Assembly (NCBI RefSeq): GCF_021462225.1
Contig: NC_061800.1
Span: 9,023,002-9,087,001, forward strand
Source of the DNA: Girardinichthys multiradiatus
Lineage: Eukaryota; Chordata; Actinopteri; Cyprinodontiformes; Goodeidae
Reading direction: 5' to 3'
Length of the DNA stretch: 64,000 nucleotides
The notes below the pieces were generated by a model that was given only the letters and a program-made list of their open reading frames with translations, did no database searches and had not been told where the DNA came from. Both the position numbers and the translations under genes were made by a program. This document shows positions 10,969 to 21,511 of the stretch, in pieces (the first letter of the stretch is position 1; every line of letters starts with the position of its first letter).

Positions 10969-13772
10969 GACAAAATTAAAAATAAAAGCAGAAATATATA
11001 TATATTTTGTTTTTCCTTTTCCTTACACATGCCTTTGTTCTTTTTACATTTCCTCATCTCTCTTTTTCCTTTACCGTATGCATTTCTGCTTCATTATGCA
11101 AATGAGGAGGGCTGCCTTCTTCTCTCCAGCTCCTCTCCTGTTGGTCAATATACAGGAAGGAGGAGGATCCATGTGCAGGCCGAGGGTGTGTCCCAATTCA
11201 GGGGCTGGATCCTTCCAAGTCCGTACTTGCGGGCCGATTACGTCGCAGCGCCGGGCGGAAGGTCTGTCAAATGCTGCCGACAAATGTGTCCTTCTTTTGC
11301 CCGATTTGAAGGATGAGTTGGGTGTATCCTTCACGGTCCATCTTTTCCCATGATTCATTGCGGGTCGAAGCGGTTTGGTCAAACAGGGGCGGCCATGGCG
11401 GACCACAGTGGCAAAAGCTGTGAGTAAATTGTGAAAAATTACACTTTCTGTGACACAAAAGAACTTTTACAATGTTTTTATTGCGGGAATATAATTGTGT
11501 AGACGTGAAAAATCTGCTTGATTCATCAAGACATTGCTTAATTTTAAACGTGCTCCGACGTGTTTGGAGTTTTCCGCTCCCACCGTAGTAACTGCCGGCT
11601 TGCCTCGCCAGCCCTACCGGCAGTGGAGCGAGCTAGCCCGGTAGAGATCTGACCGGACTTTCGGCACTGAGTTCCTGGTGCCAGTCATCACAGTGAACGT
11701 TAAACACAACTGATTTCTAACAGTTTATGTTACTATTATTTTAATGTATTGTGTCATTTGTTCACGTAAGTTGATTTATGTCTGCTAATCTCCAAAGATT
11801 TCCCCTTGTTGTCTATTCCATTTGCACAACAGCATGTGAAATTGAGAAACCAATAAGTCTTTGAGAAATATTTTTTTTTATTTGTGTGTGACATGAGAAG
11901 TTCTGAACATACTTTATGTTTCTTTTTCATATTGTCCCACTTTTGTTTGGGCCTGCAAGGGGGTGACCTTCTCCTGTTGGCCCAGGATATTTATGAAAGT
12001 TAGAAAGATAGGAGTTTTTGAAACTGGACAGAAACTGACTGCAAAGAATGTTGTTATTGTACCTCCAAGCCACGGTGGCTGAGTTTTTAGCTCCAGTAAA
12101 AAGGTGGTCATTCTCACCCCTGAGCTTAATAAACTGGCCCATTCTCTCCTTTGTCCCTAAACAATAAAAACAACAACAACAAAAAACTCATCTTGCTTAA
12201 TATCAGTGTAAAAAAAGTATTTTCTAATTTTACATTTGTCTTAATTTGCAGCGCATATTAAAATATTTCTATGCAAATGCCTAAAACGAGCTCTTGCAAA
12301 CTTTTAACTTCTTTACTGAGATTTGCTTGCATTTGAAAGTGTATTTCTTTTCAGCTGTACCTGGAATCACGAATTATAATGCTAGCTGAATTATAAATAT
12401 ACTTTTAAAAACACATATAGCACATTTCTTCATCAAAAATTAATATTTAAAAGCTTATTTATTCTCAATCACACTCTCCAGCGATACGGTAAGATTACAT
12501 AAAATTGTCCATTTATTCAGGTTAACTTTAATATCACCTGTAATGTCAAATCGACTTACATGAACAAATGACACAATACATTAAAATAATAGTAACATAA
12601 ACTGTTAGAAATCAGTTGTGTTTAACGATCACTGTGATTACTGGCACCAGGAACTCAGTGCCGAAAGTCCGGTCAGATCTCTACCAGGTCTAGCTCGCCC
12701 CACTGCCGGTAGGGCTGGCGAGGCAAGTCGGCAGTTACTACGGTGGGAGCGGAAAACTCCAAACACGTCGGAGCACGTTTGAAATTAAGCAATGTCTTGA
12801 TAAATCAAGCAGATTTTTCACGTCTACACTATTATATTCCCGCACTAAAAACATTGTAAAAGTTATTTTGTGTCACAGAAAGTGTAATCTTTCACAAATT
12901 ACTCACAGCTTTTGCCACTGTGGTCCGCCATGGCTGCCCCTGTTTGACCAAACTACTTATGTAAACCACAATGAATCTTGGGAAAAGATGGACCGCGAAG
13001 GATACACCCAACTCATCCTTCAAATCGGGGAAAAGAAGGACACATTTGTCGGCAGCATTTGACAGACCTTCCGCCCGGCGCTGTGACGTAATAGGCCCAC
13101 AAGTACGGACTTGGAAGGATCCAGCCCCTGAATTGGGACACACCCTCGGCCTGCACATGGATCCTCCTTCTTTCTGTTTATTGACCAATAGTAGAGGAGC
13201 TGGAGAGAAGAAGGCAGCCCTCCTCATTTGCATAATGAAGCAGAAATGCATACGGTAAAGGAAAAAGAGAGATGAGGAAATGTAAAAAGAACAAAGGCAT
13301 GTGTAAGGAAAAGGAAAAACAAAATATATATATTTCTTGATGAAAACGCATGTTTAAGGAAAAGGAAAAATAAAATATATATACATTTCTTGATGAAAAT
13401 GCATGTGTAAGGAAAAGGAAAAACAAAATATATACATTTCTTGATGAAAATGCATGTGTAAGGAAAAGGAAAAACAAAATATATATACATTTCTTGATGA
13501 AAATGCACGTGTAAGGAAAAGGAAAAACAAAATATATATATTTCTTGATGAAAATGCATGTGTAAGGAAAAGGAAAAACAAAATATATACATTTCTTGAT
13601 GAAAATGCATGTGTAAGGAAAAGGAAAAACAAAATATATATACATTTCTTGATGAAAATGCATGTGTAAGGAAAAGGAAAAACAAAATATATATATTTCT
13701 TGATGAAAATGCATGTGTAAGGAAAAGGAAAAACAAGATATATATATTTCTGCTTTCATTTTTAATTTTGTC
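10969..13772. repeat. Giant inverted repeat (arms about 0.8 kb, spacer about 0.8 kb)
   Basis: The left arm, 10969 to about 11775, is matched in reverse complement by the right arm, about 12555 to 13772. Shared landmarks are the outer end GACAAAATTAAAAAT, the stretch AATTCAGGGGCTGGATCCTT (near 11194 left) and TCTGACCGGACTTTCGGCAC (near 11650 left). The right arm is longer because of a minisatellite at 13333-13747. The spacer holds no recognisable gene. The open frames in the arms (for example 12971-13258 and 11078-11353) mirror each other and look like by-products. It could be a foldback-type DNA transposon or a palindromic duplication of an older repeat. I could not identify a target duplication. 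Confidence 0.85.
13333..13747. repeat. Minisatellite, about 8 units of about 52 bp
   Basis: Tandem units begin TTTCTTGATGAAAATGCATG and continue through an AAGGAAAAGGAAAAAC-like purine run to a TA-rich end. Unit lengths vary slightly through the number of TA steps. The left arm of the surrounding inverted repeat has just one unit at the matching place, so the array expanded after the arms formed. Long frames across the array (13178-13759, minus) are repeat artefacts. Confidence 0.9.
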
Positions 13773-14430
13773 TTAAGACCCTTAAGACAAAAGCCTCATT
13801 CTTTAAAGAGCATTAAAACCAAGCCCACCCAACTTGGAACCAACATTGCTAATATATGGGACTATGCAGCTAGTCAAACTAAATAATTCATTAAAAAGGG
13901 TGTTTAACAAATGTTAGAATCCAAACTTTACTGGAGAATATTTTCCTGTCCCAGTTGAATGGATGTTGACAATTTTGTGGACCTTGGAAGGTGTACCGAG
14001 GAAGGGTCTCAGGAAACTCAATGGAGGATAATTTATGCGGTCCAACATTAAGATGTTTGAACTTACATGCTTCTTATGATTGTCAATTTTTGACTTGAGC
14101 AAGAACTGAACCCATAAAGGCCTTTGGTGAGGTTCAAATTAGATCATGTAGAATTGAGAGGGCTGTGGTGAAATCAATGTAAAAAAAAAAAAAAAAAATC
14201 AATGCCCTAATGATAATTCTTGAGGAAACATAATAAATAACATTTGATCCTTTGATGTCCTGAAAGATGGGGATGTCTGGACCCTTTGTTCCTATAATCT
14301 ACTGACAGGTGGAAGTCATAAACATTTATGACTGTCACAAACCCTTTGATCTTCTGACAGGGGTCATAAATCACAGTTTGAAACAATATGTCTGTTTCCT
14401 TCTCTTTGATATTTAAATTAACTTTACTGT
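13773..14430. other. No recognisable feature
   Basis: AT-rich sequence with a 17-18-nt A run near 14180. There are no convincing exons or repeat ends. Confidence 0.5.
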
Positions 14431-14653
14431 GTATATACTCATCATAGTCGTCGTCTTTCGCTTTATCTGGGACTGGGTCGTGGGGGCAGCAGATTCAGCA
14501 GAGACACCCAGACGTCCCTCTCCCAAGACACCTTCTCCAGCTCCTCCAAAGGCATCCCAAGGCATTCCCAGGCCAGCCAAGAGTTATAGTTCCTCCAGCG
14601 TGTCCTCGGCCGTCCCCTGGGCCTCGTACCATGTCGGTGGGATGTGCCTGGAA

Positions 14654-14734
14654 CACCGAGGAGGCATACGGCATCTATACCGTATGCCTCCTCGGTGTGC
14701 CTGGAACACCGAGGAGGCATACGGTATAGATGCC
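14654..14734. repeat. Short palindromic cluster inside LINE-A
   Basis: Three copies of an 18-bp word (CACCGAGGAGGCATACGG or its complement) alternate in orientation at 14654-14671, 14680-14697 and 14707-14724. The second and third extend to a perfect 28-bp inverted repeat (14670-14697 against 14707-14734) with a 9-nt spacer. It could form a stable hairpin. It likely arose by template switching within the LINE sequence. Confidence 0.9.
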
Positions 14735-15748
14735 CGAGCCACCTCTACTGGCTCCTCTCGATGTGGAGGAGCAGCGGCTCTACTCCAAGCCACTCCCAGA
14801 TGGCCGAGCTCCTCACCCTTTCTCTAATGGAGTGCCCGGCCACCCTACGGAGGAAGCACATTTAAGCTGCCTGTATTCGGGATCTCGTTCTTGCGGTCAT
14901 GATTCAGAGTTCATGGCCATAGGTGAGGGTAGGAACTTAGACTGATCGGTTAATCTAGAGCTTCGCTTTTCAGCTCAGCTCTCTCGTCACCACAACGGAC
15001 CAGTACAGCGCCCCCATTACTGCGGCAGCCGCACCGATCCGTCTGTCGATCTTTCATTCTTCCCTCACTCGTGAACAAGACCCCGAGATACTTGAACTCC
15101 TCCGCTTGAGGCAGGAACTCCCCTCCAACCTGAAAAGGACAAGCCACCCTTTTCCGGTCAAGAACCATGGCTTCGGACTTGGAGGAGCTGATCTTCATTC
15201 CAGCCGCTTCCCACTCGGCTGCGAACCACCCCAGTGCATGCTGTAGGTCTTGGCTAGAGGGCCAGCAGGACCACATCATGTGCAAAAAGAAGAGACGATA
15301 TCCACTGGTCCCCAAACTAGACCTCCTCTGGCCCTTGCCTGTGCCTATAAATCCTGTCTATAAAAGTTATGAATGGGACCGGTGACAAAGAGTAGCCCTG
15401 ACAGCGTGTCCATCTTGCACCGGGAACAGGTCCGACTTAGTGAGGGCAATGTGGACCAAACTCCTGCTCCGCTTGTACAGAGACCGGATGGCCCCTTATA
15501 AAGTGCCCCTGATTCCGTACTCCTGGAGCACGCCCATACTCATGGGCATCCTGAAGGATGCAGTCATATGCCTTCTCCAGGTCCACAAAATACATGTGGA
15601 CCGGTTTGGCAAACTCCCATGAACCCTCCAGTACCCTGTGGAGGGCATAGAGCTGGTCCAGTGTTCCACAGCCGGGACGAAAACCCCACTGCTCCTCCTG
15701 AAGTCGAGGTTCAACTATGGGCTGAGGTGAGTGATCCCCTGTAGTTGG

Positions 15749-16284
15749 TGTTATGATTTGGGGTTGTTTGGTTTTTGGTTTCTGGGTTTTTCTTATATTT
15801 CTCTCACAGTTTTTGAATCATGCTTCTGTTTATTATTTTTCTGGCCATGTTTTAGTCTTGTTCATGTTTTGTCAAGTTTGGTTTTTGGTTCTGGTTATGC
15901 TTTAGTTTTTGTTTGTATTAAAGAGTCTCTGTTCTTGCTCCAGCCACGTTCTGTTCTGTCTGTTAATATTCTTTATCTGGTTCACCTGCTCCAAACTAAT
16001 CGGTCTCCTAGCTCCACCTGGTTTACTCTCCATATATTCACTCCTGTTCAGTTGTTCATCGCGGAAACATTATTCAAATATTGCTCTTGTCCTGTAGTCA
16101 CGCCACGCCTGTCTCGACCAGCCTGGCCAAGTCTGTTTTTCACGTGTTCTGCCTGCCCGTTCATTCTTTTGTTCCTGCCTCTTTTTAGAGTGAGTTTTTG
16201 TTTTTTATTAAATTGTTTTTTTTCACTTACCATCACGCTGCCTGCTCGTCTGCATTCTGGGGTTCTATCTCGCAGACCATAACA
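15749..16284. mobile_element. Solo LTR, 536 bp, with 5-bp target duplication
   Basis: The element begins TGTTATGATTTGG and ends CAGACCATAACA, giving the TG...CA termini and short inverted ends expected of an LTR. It is flanked by GTTGG at 15744-15748 and 16285-16289. Removing it and one GTTGG rejoins the LINE-A reading on the minus strand. Its T-rich body and its end resemble teleost Gypsy-type LTRs. No internal retroelement remains, so it is a solo LTR left by LTR-LTR recombination. An open frame at 15731-16282 is a chance frame in this T-rich sequence. Confidence 0.85.
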
Positions 16285-17097
16285 GTTGGAACACATCCTC
16301 CAGTCACCCTTGCTATGAAGGGTGACGACCACCCCAGTCTGCCAGTCCAGAGGCACTGTCCCCAACCGCCACGCAATGCTAAAGAGGCGTGGCAACCATG
16401 ACAGCCTCACAACATCCAGAGACTTGAGGTACTCAGGGCAGATCTCATCCACCCCTGATACCCTGCCACTGCAGAGCTTTTTAACCAACTCGGTGACTTC
16501 AGCCTGGGTAATGAAAGAGTCCAACCCTGAGTCCCCAGCGTATGCTTCCACCAAGGAATGCATGATGACAGGATTGAGGAGATTCTTGAAGAACTCCTTC
16601 CACCCCCTGATAAAGTCCCCAGTCGAGGTCAGCAGCTCCCTACCTACACTGTAAACAGTGTTGGCGAAGCACTGCTTCCCCCTCTTGAGGCGCCGGACTG
16701 CCAACTGGTAGTCCATCTCCATAGCAGCAACGAACTCCTACCAGGTTCGAGTTTTTGCCTCTGCCACAGCCAGGGCCGCGGCACACTTGGCCTCACGGTA
16801 CCCGTCAGACGCCTCAGGAGTCCCACAAGCCAACCACGGCTGATAGGACTCCTTCTTCAGCTTGACAGCGTCCCTTACTGCTGGTGTCCACCACCAGGTT
16901 TGGGGATTGCTGCCGCGACAGGAACCGCAGACCTTACCGCCGCAGCTACGGGCAGCAGCATCAACAATAGATGCGGAGAACATGGTCCACTCGGACTCTA
17001 TGTCTCCAACATCCCCAGGAATCTGGAAAAAGCTTCCCCGGAGGTGGGAGTTGAATACATCCCTGGCAAAGGGCTCCGCCAGACGTTCCCAGTAGAC

Positions 17098-18946
17098 TGT
17101 TGGAATTATGAATCTGAGAATATTATTTAATATTTAATATTAATATTTTAATATTTTATCAAATAATATTTCGCTCTGTTAAGGGTTGTCCTGTGAATAC
17201 CAGCCCAGTAAGTATGGTATTAGGACAAAATAGAAAGGTGTGAGACGAGCTCTGACATTATTGAACAGCATAAACTCTGCACATATATGGAATTAATTTA
17301 CACAATTTCTTAAAATGCAAGAATTTATTAACAAAAATAAGTCAACTCAAAGTCAAACATATTTCAATCAACAAACTCTTTACTATGCTAAAACAATCCA
17401 ACTAAACTACCAAGAAGAATTAAAGAATAGGGACAACTAATAGGCTATGTACAATATAAACAAGTTGATTAAAGATGATTGGAAACCATGACCAAAAGAG
17501 TGATGCAACATTACCATGCAATGTTTATCTCTGAGAAACAAGGATTATCTTGAAGAATCTGGAAATGAAGTTAAGTTAGTCTTGGAACTAACTTAGGCAA
17601 TAATCAGCAAATGTTTAGACAACCAATCGCAATGCAAGATCAGATAAAATATTATTTTAATAAAATAATGTTTTAAATAATGATCTGCTGAATAAAACCA
17701 ACCTTCTGGATGACCATTTCTCAATGGTGTCTAATTAGCTGCCTTTATTTATTGAAATAATATTTGAAGAAATATTATTAAGAGAGTGTTTTGGAGAAAG
17801 GGGGCTTACTTAGTTATCAAATCTAGTAAATGATGTTCAGGGACTATTATTCACTAGCTTGAAAACTAACAACCTTTCTGTTAAATACTCTTTAATAGCA
17901 AGCACGTGTTGTTACCAGTTAGGAGTTGAGCTAACAAAGAAGCTAATAGCTTAGCACCAGAATCAACACATACCTTTAAAATACCAGGGTTAATAAAAAG
18001 GTTAAAATGCATAAGCGCGGACGGCGCGTTATGATCAATGTTCTGTTTAAAGTCACCCTTTAAATAAAGTTTGTCTTAACTTTAAACACATACAAAGTAC
18101 ACAAAACAGGGCACGTGTCCAGCAGATAGCCTGCTAGCACTAAGGTAGCTGAGTTTCACACAAACAAAACTTCATAAAATGAAAAACGTTTAGATCATTT
18201 CATCCTAACTGTTAATCTGCCCAAACCTAACCTCTGAACCGTGGTGAGGAATGTTGTCCAAAAGATGATGAAGTTTGAAGAAGGTATCCACAGTGAACAA
18301 AGGGTTAGCTTCCCGCCAACCTCCTCAGCTTCTCCCGATCAGAAGGTGTGTTCATTCTGTGAACAAAAGGGTTAGCTTCCCGCTAACCTCCAGCTGTGGA
18401 TGAAGAACGGCTCATTGTCCGCCAACGCCACTGCACGGTGATGGGGTCTCTGTTGTCTTCCTTCCAGACTAGGAGACCGCTCCGCTCGGCTTCATAGAGA
18501 CCGCGTGTCTCTGTAGGGAACTTCTCTGGGACAATTTGCTTCACAGGCCTCAGAGGAAAAGTAAGCAACTCTTACACCTTAATTTCCCCGTTCGTGAATG
18601 AAAATACCGGATACACAGACAGTATTTCATTCGTACTTATCTTTGCATATGATCGATGATCGTATGGCTTCCTTGGATCCAGTTGAAGAGTTTATGTCTG
18701 TTTGCCAGCAAAGAGACATCAGCGCGGTGGGCCTCCCCTGACCGGTCCAACTAGAGGCCGTGTGGAAAGAGATCGGCTTGTTGGAGAGGGGGTGCTCTTA
18801 TTCAGACAGAGGCATCATGGGAAGTCCGCTGTTACCCCTGATTCCTAAGTTGTGCCGGAAGTAGGTTAATGTAATTTATTTTGAAAAGTTCCAGAAGAGT
18901 TCGTACCGGAGTTTAATGTTGAAATCCATAGCTGTGGGTCCCAATA
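17098..18946. mobile_element. LTR-like insertion of about 1.85 kb in LINE-A
   Basis: The insert starts TGTTGGAATTATG after AGAC (17094-17097) and ends GTCCCAATA before AGAC (18947-18950). Terminal hexamers TGTTGG and CCAATA are near-inverse, and the end would be CCAACA with one change. The 4-bp duplication and the clean join of LINE-A coding on either side fix the borders. The inside is AT-rich, with short repeated runs of AATATT at the left, and has no gene I recognise. Interpretation as a long solo LTR is an inference; a non-autonomous LTR element is also possible. Confidence 0.6.
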
Positions 18947-19139
18947 AGACCCTCACAATGTGCTTGGGCCTGTCAAGTCTGTCCAGATTTCTCCTCTTCC
19001 AGCGGATCCATCTCGCCTGCAGGTGGTGGTCAGTGGACAGCTCAGCCCCTCTCTTTACCTGAGTGTCCAAAACATGCAGCCGAAAGTCTGGCATCATGAC
19101 AACAAAGTTGATCATCGCTTTGCAGTTATCAAATATTAA

Positions 19140-20580
19140 TATGCATGGTGAGATTTACGGGGAGTTTGAGGATGTAGAATGAAGACAAGATAGATGAATT
19201 GCAGCGTATTTGGACTGCTCATACAGATTCACACGGTGTTAATAACATGAAAGAATGTCTGGAAAATGCTGTCAAAGTGAAGGGAATTACGTATAACACA
19301 GTCTAACCATTTATTACCCTGGCCAGTTAAACACAGGTGTAACAGAGGGATCAAGCAAATGCAGAAAAGGATAGAATGGGTGTGTTGAATAAGGGAAAAT
19401 ATGCACGAAATTTGGAAAAGGCAGAGAGAAATCGGAGGCGTTTAATGCAGCTGCTCGCATGGCAAGGAACCTAACACAGACACCGAGGTGTCGCCTTCAC
19501 CATCGCACATCAACTCTAATAATCCATTTACTGAGGCCATGGTTAAATGAGTTAGACAGATCATTAGCTGGTATAACTTTAGCATTGGGAGATTTCAGAC
19601 AACTTTTGGGTCACAGCAATACATGCAGTAACCTCCAAGTTATTGAGAATGCGGCCCTCACCTCTTATCAATCCGATGCAACACCTTATTTTGCTGTCGC
19701 TGGAGGGATGGGAGACGTGCTGCGTGGCATTTCTCATCTAAAAAAATTGGACACTGTACTTAACTTTTTCTGGGACAGGCGAACACATGTTGTTTCTTTA
19801 TGAGGCGGTGGAAACCTGTATCAAACGGACAGCGACTCACTGGAGTTCATTATTTTAGACAAACTGTGATGTATGGAATACCTGAAGGAAAATAATGCGA
19901 GGAAACACAGATTTAGAGAAGTTTGGTCACACTACATGGGAGAGACATTTGTTACACCACATGCAGGAATATTTGGAGGAGGAAAAAGAACAAATAGAAC
20001 ACGAAAAGAAACCTTATGCATTAGACAAAAAACTTAAAACTGTCCATTTAACTGCAGAAAGATAGAAGAGGAATAGTAAAAAGCCTGATAAGAAAATGAT
20101 CACTGCAGAAGCTGAGAGGAGCCAATTGGATGATGGCTCCTGTTACATCTCCGCCCACTTCAGCAGCTCGGGGGGTGGTTAAACTTCCTAGCTCCTACCA
20201 ATGTATATCAACTGACTCCACCTATCTAGTGGGAGTCACACCCATATAGTCCTTGTGGCCGGGCCAGGGGTGGGCCGTTTGGAAAGAGGGCCGGACGAAG
20301 GGGTGGACATGGAAGACCTGGTTCCTCCTCCTACCTAGTATGTGGGCGGACGGATCATTGGGCCCACAGCTGCCCCCAGCGCTATGGGGCATGCCCAGAA
20401 GGAGCACCTCCAACCTTCCATCAACCTCTGGCACAACAAGCTCTTGTCACCGCACAATGCAGCACTCATACCACAGTGACACACTCCACAGAGAGGTCCA
20501 GACAATGAGAAAAAGGCAGAACCCATTGTTCCAGTGGAATTAAAGGGACACATTGCTATTTCTTGTGAACACTGAAGCAA
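19140..20580 (+). pseudogene. ERV-3 gag and start of protease (broken)
   Basis: Frames are broken but retrovirus-like. The longest open piece is 19459-19803. A nucleocapsid zinc-knuckle remnant lies near 20330-20380 (VCGRTDHWAHSCPQ, with the first Cys of the CCHC lost). An aspartic-protease start lies at about 20545-20580, where FLVNTEAT stands for the usual FLVDTGAT, so the catalytic Asp is Asn here. The protease is cut at 20581 by Polinton-1 and resumes after 45005. The left end abuts LINE-A; no 5' LTR was found. It is inactive. Confidence 0.65.
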
Positions 20581-20800
20581 CTTTTGACAGATGACCTTTG
20601 ACCTTAAGGGGGGCAATGAGTGATGGGGGCGGGGAGGTCATGGGGTCAACAGGGGTGTGTCCGAGGGACGTAACCGTGGATGCTGATTGGTTGTCATCAT
20701 TAGGGGCGATACCTTAAATGAACCAATAATAATACAGGGGTGTGTTTAAGGGTGTTACGGGGAAGTCCTTAAATGAACCAATTAAAACACATTGGTGTGT
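20581..20800 (+). repeat. Polinton-1 left terminal inverted repeat
   Basis: Matches the complement of 44790-45005, including the run GGTCATGGGGTCAACAGGGG and the word CCTTAAATGAACCAAT. The left copy carries the 59-bp internal unit fewer times than the right copy. A related left end starts Polinton-2 at 57527. Confidence 0.9.
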
Positions 20801-21012
20801 ATGTTATAAATAGAACAAGACAAATATGGTATTATCAGAAACTGTATGGCATCAGCACCAATTAAAAATAGAGGGGTGTGTTTGTAAGCCTCGTTAAACC
20901 TTGAATAACCCAATGAAAACAATGGGGCGTGCTTTAGTGTTTACCTTAAATACAGGGATAAAACTCTGCACTTTACATGCAGCATTCGTTGGAAAATAAC
21001 ACCCGTTCAGCA

Positions 21013-21339
21013 ATGGCTAGAGTTAAGAGAGTTAATTGTCAAGCAGAGGAGAAACGCAACACGTGCCAAGATGATGATGAACAAGCAACTGCATCATCTA
21101 TATCATCTACTTCCTCATCTGAGATACCTATTGGAATTCCCATCATAACATACTCTACCGATGATGAGGATCCAACATCAACTTCAACAACCATGGTTGA
21201 AAATCAGACCTCGGGTCGGCCAAGAGGTATGTCAGTTCTGTGCAAAACCCCAGTGACCGTCTACCAGCATTCATCCCGTGAATTGAATGCTCCTAAGAAA
21301 TCAACATACTACATCTGCAGGGTACAAAGACCCCGTTAA
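21013..21339 (+). CDS. Polinton left-end gene alpha, unrecognised
   Basis: The frame from ATG 21013 starts MARVKRVN, has an acidic Ser/Thr-rich middle (residues about 20-65) and a basic tail, and stops at 21339. Protein-like sequence continues past the stop in a shifted frame to about 21505 (for example GELCLYQLDQ). The homologous gene in Polinton-2 (58432-58895) continues similarly, so the original product was probably about 160 residues and this copy is broken. It lies just inside the terminal repeat, a position typical of early or accessory genes. Function unknown. Confidence 0.5.
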   Translation: MARVKRVNCQAEEKRNTCQDDDEQATASSISSTSSSEIPIGIPIITYSTDDEDPTSTSTTMVENQTSGRPRGMSVLCKTPVTVYQHSSRELNAPKKSTYYICRVQRPR

Positions 21340-21511
21340 ACACTCTGCAGAAAGAATGGTCTTTGGAGCCATATGGCCTGATTGGTAGCTGGGGTTATAT
21401 TTTCATGTATGAAATAGGAGAGCTTTGCCTGTATCAATTAGATCAAGACGAGGTATTTAATGGATCATTGGCTCTGTGTACTCTCACCCACAGCGACTGG
21501 GCTGTGTTAAG

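Larger units (their letters stand above)
14440..19120 (-). mobile_element. Non-LTR retrotransposon (LINE-A), 5'-truncated, broken and twice interrupted
   Basis: Read on the minus strand, the pieces follow LINE order. First is an endonuclease C-terminal part (19115 to about 18947, with LDTQVKRGAELSTDHH). Next are an RT N-terminal region (17093-16290) and RT fingers and palm (15740-14950), with FVDLEKAYD-like motif A near 15590 and a KSEAMVLDRKRVACP stretch near 15160. Last is a C-terminal GRPRTRWR tail near 14630. Two foreign inserts (15749-16284 and 17098-18946) split it cleanly, so the LINE is older than both. Frameshifts and deletions abolish coding. The 3' end is at the left, around 14440. 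Clade is uncertain. Confidence 0.8.

Noticed and set aside
13333..13747. CRISPR-like array
   Set aside because: Units are directly adjacent and nearly identical over their whole length, with no unique spacers; the genome is vertebrate.
13178..13759. Long overlapping frames rich in Phe, Cys and His on the minus strand
   Set aside because: They run through the 52-bp minisatellite and repeat with its period; open frames in such repeats arise by unit length, not coding.
15731..16282. A 183-residue hydrophobic protein on the plus strand
   Set aside because: It coincides with the T-rich solo LTR and has no conserved pattern.
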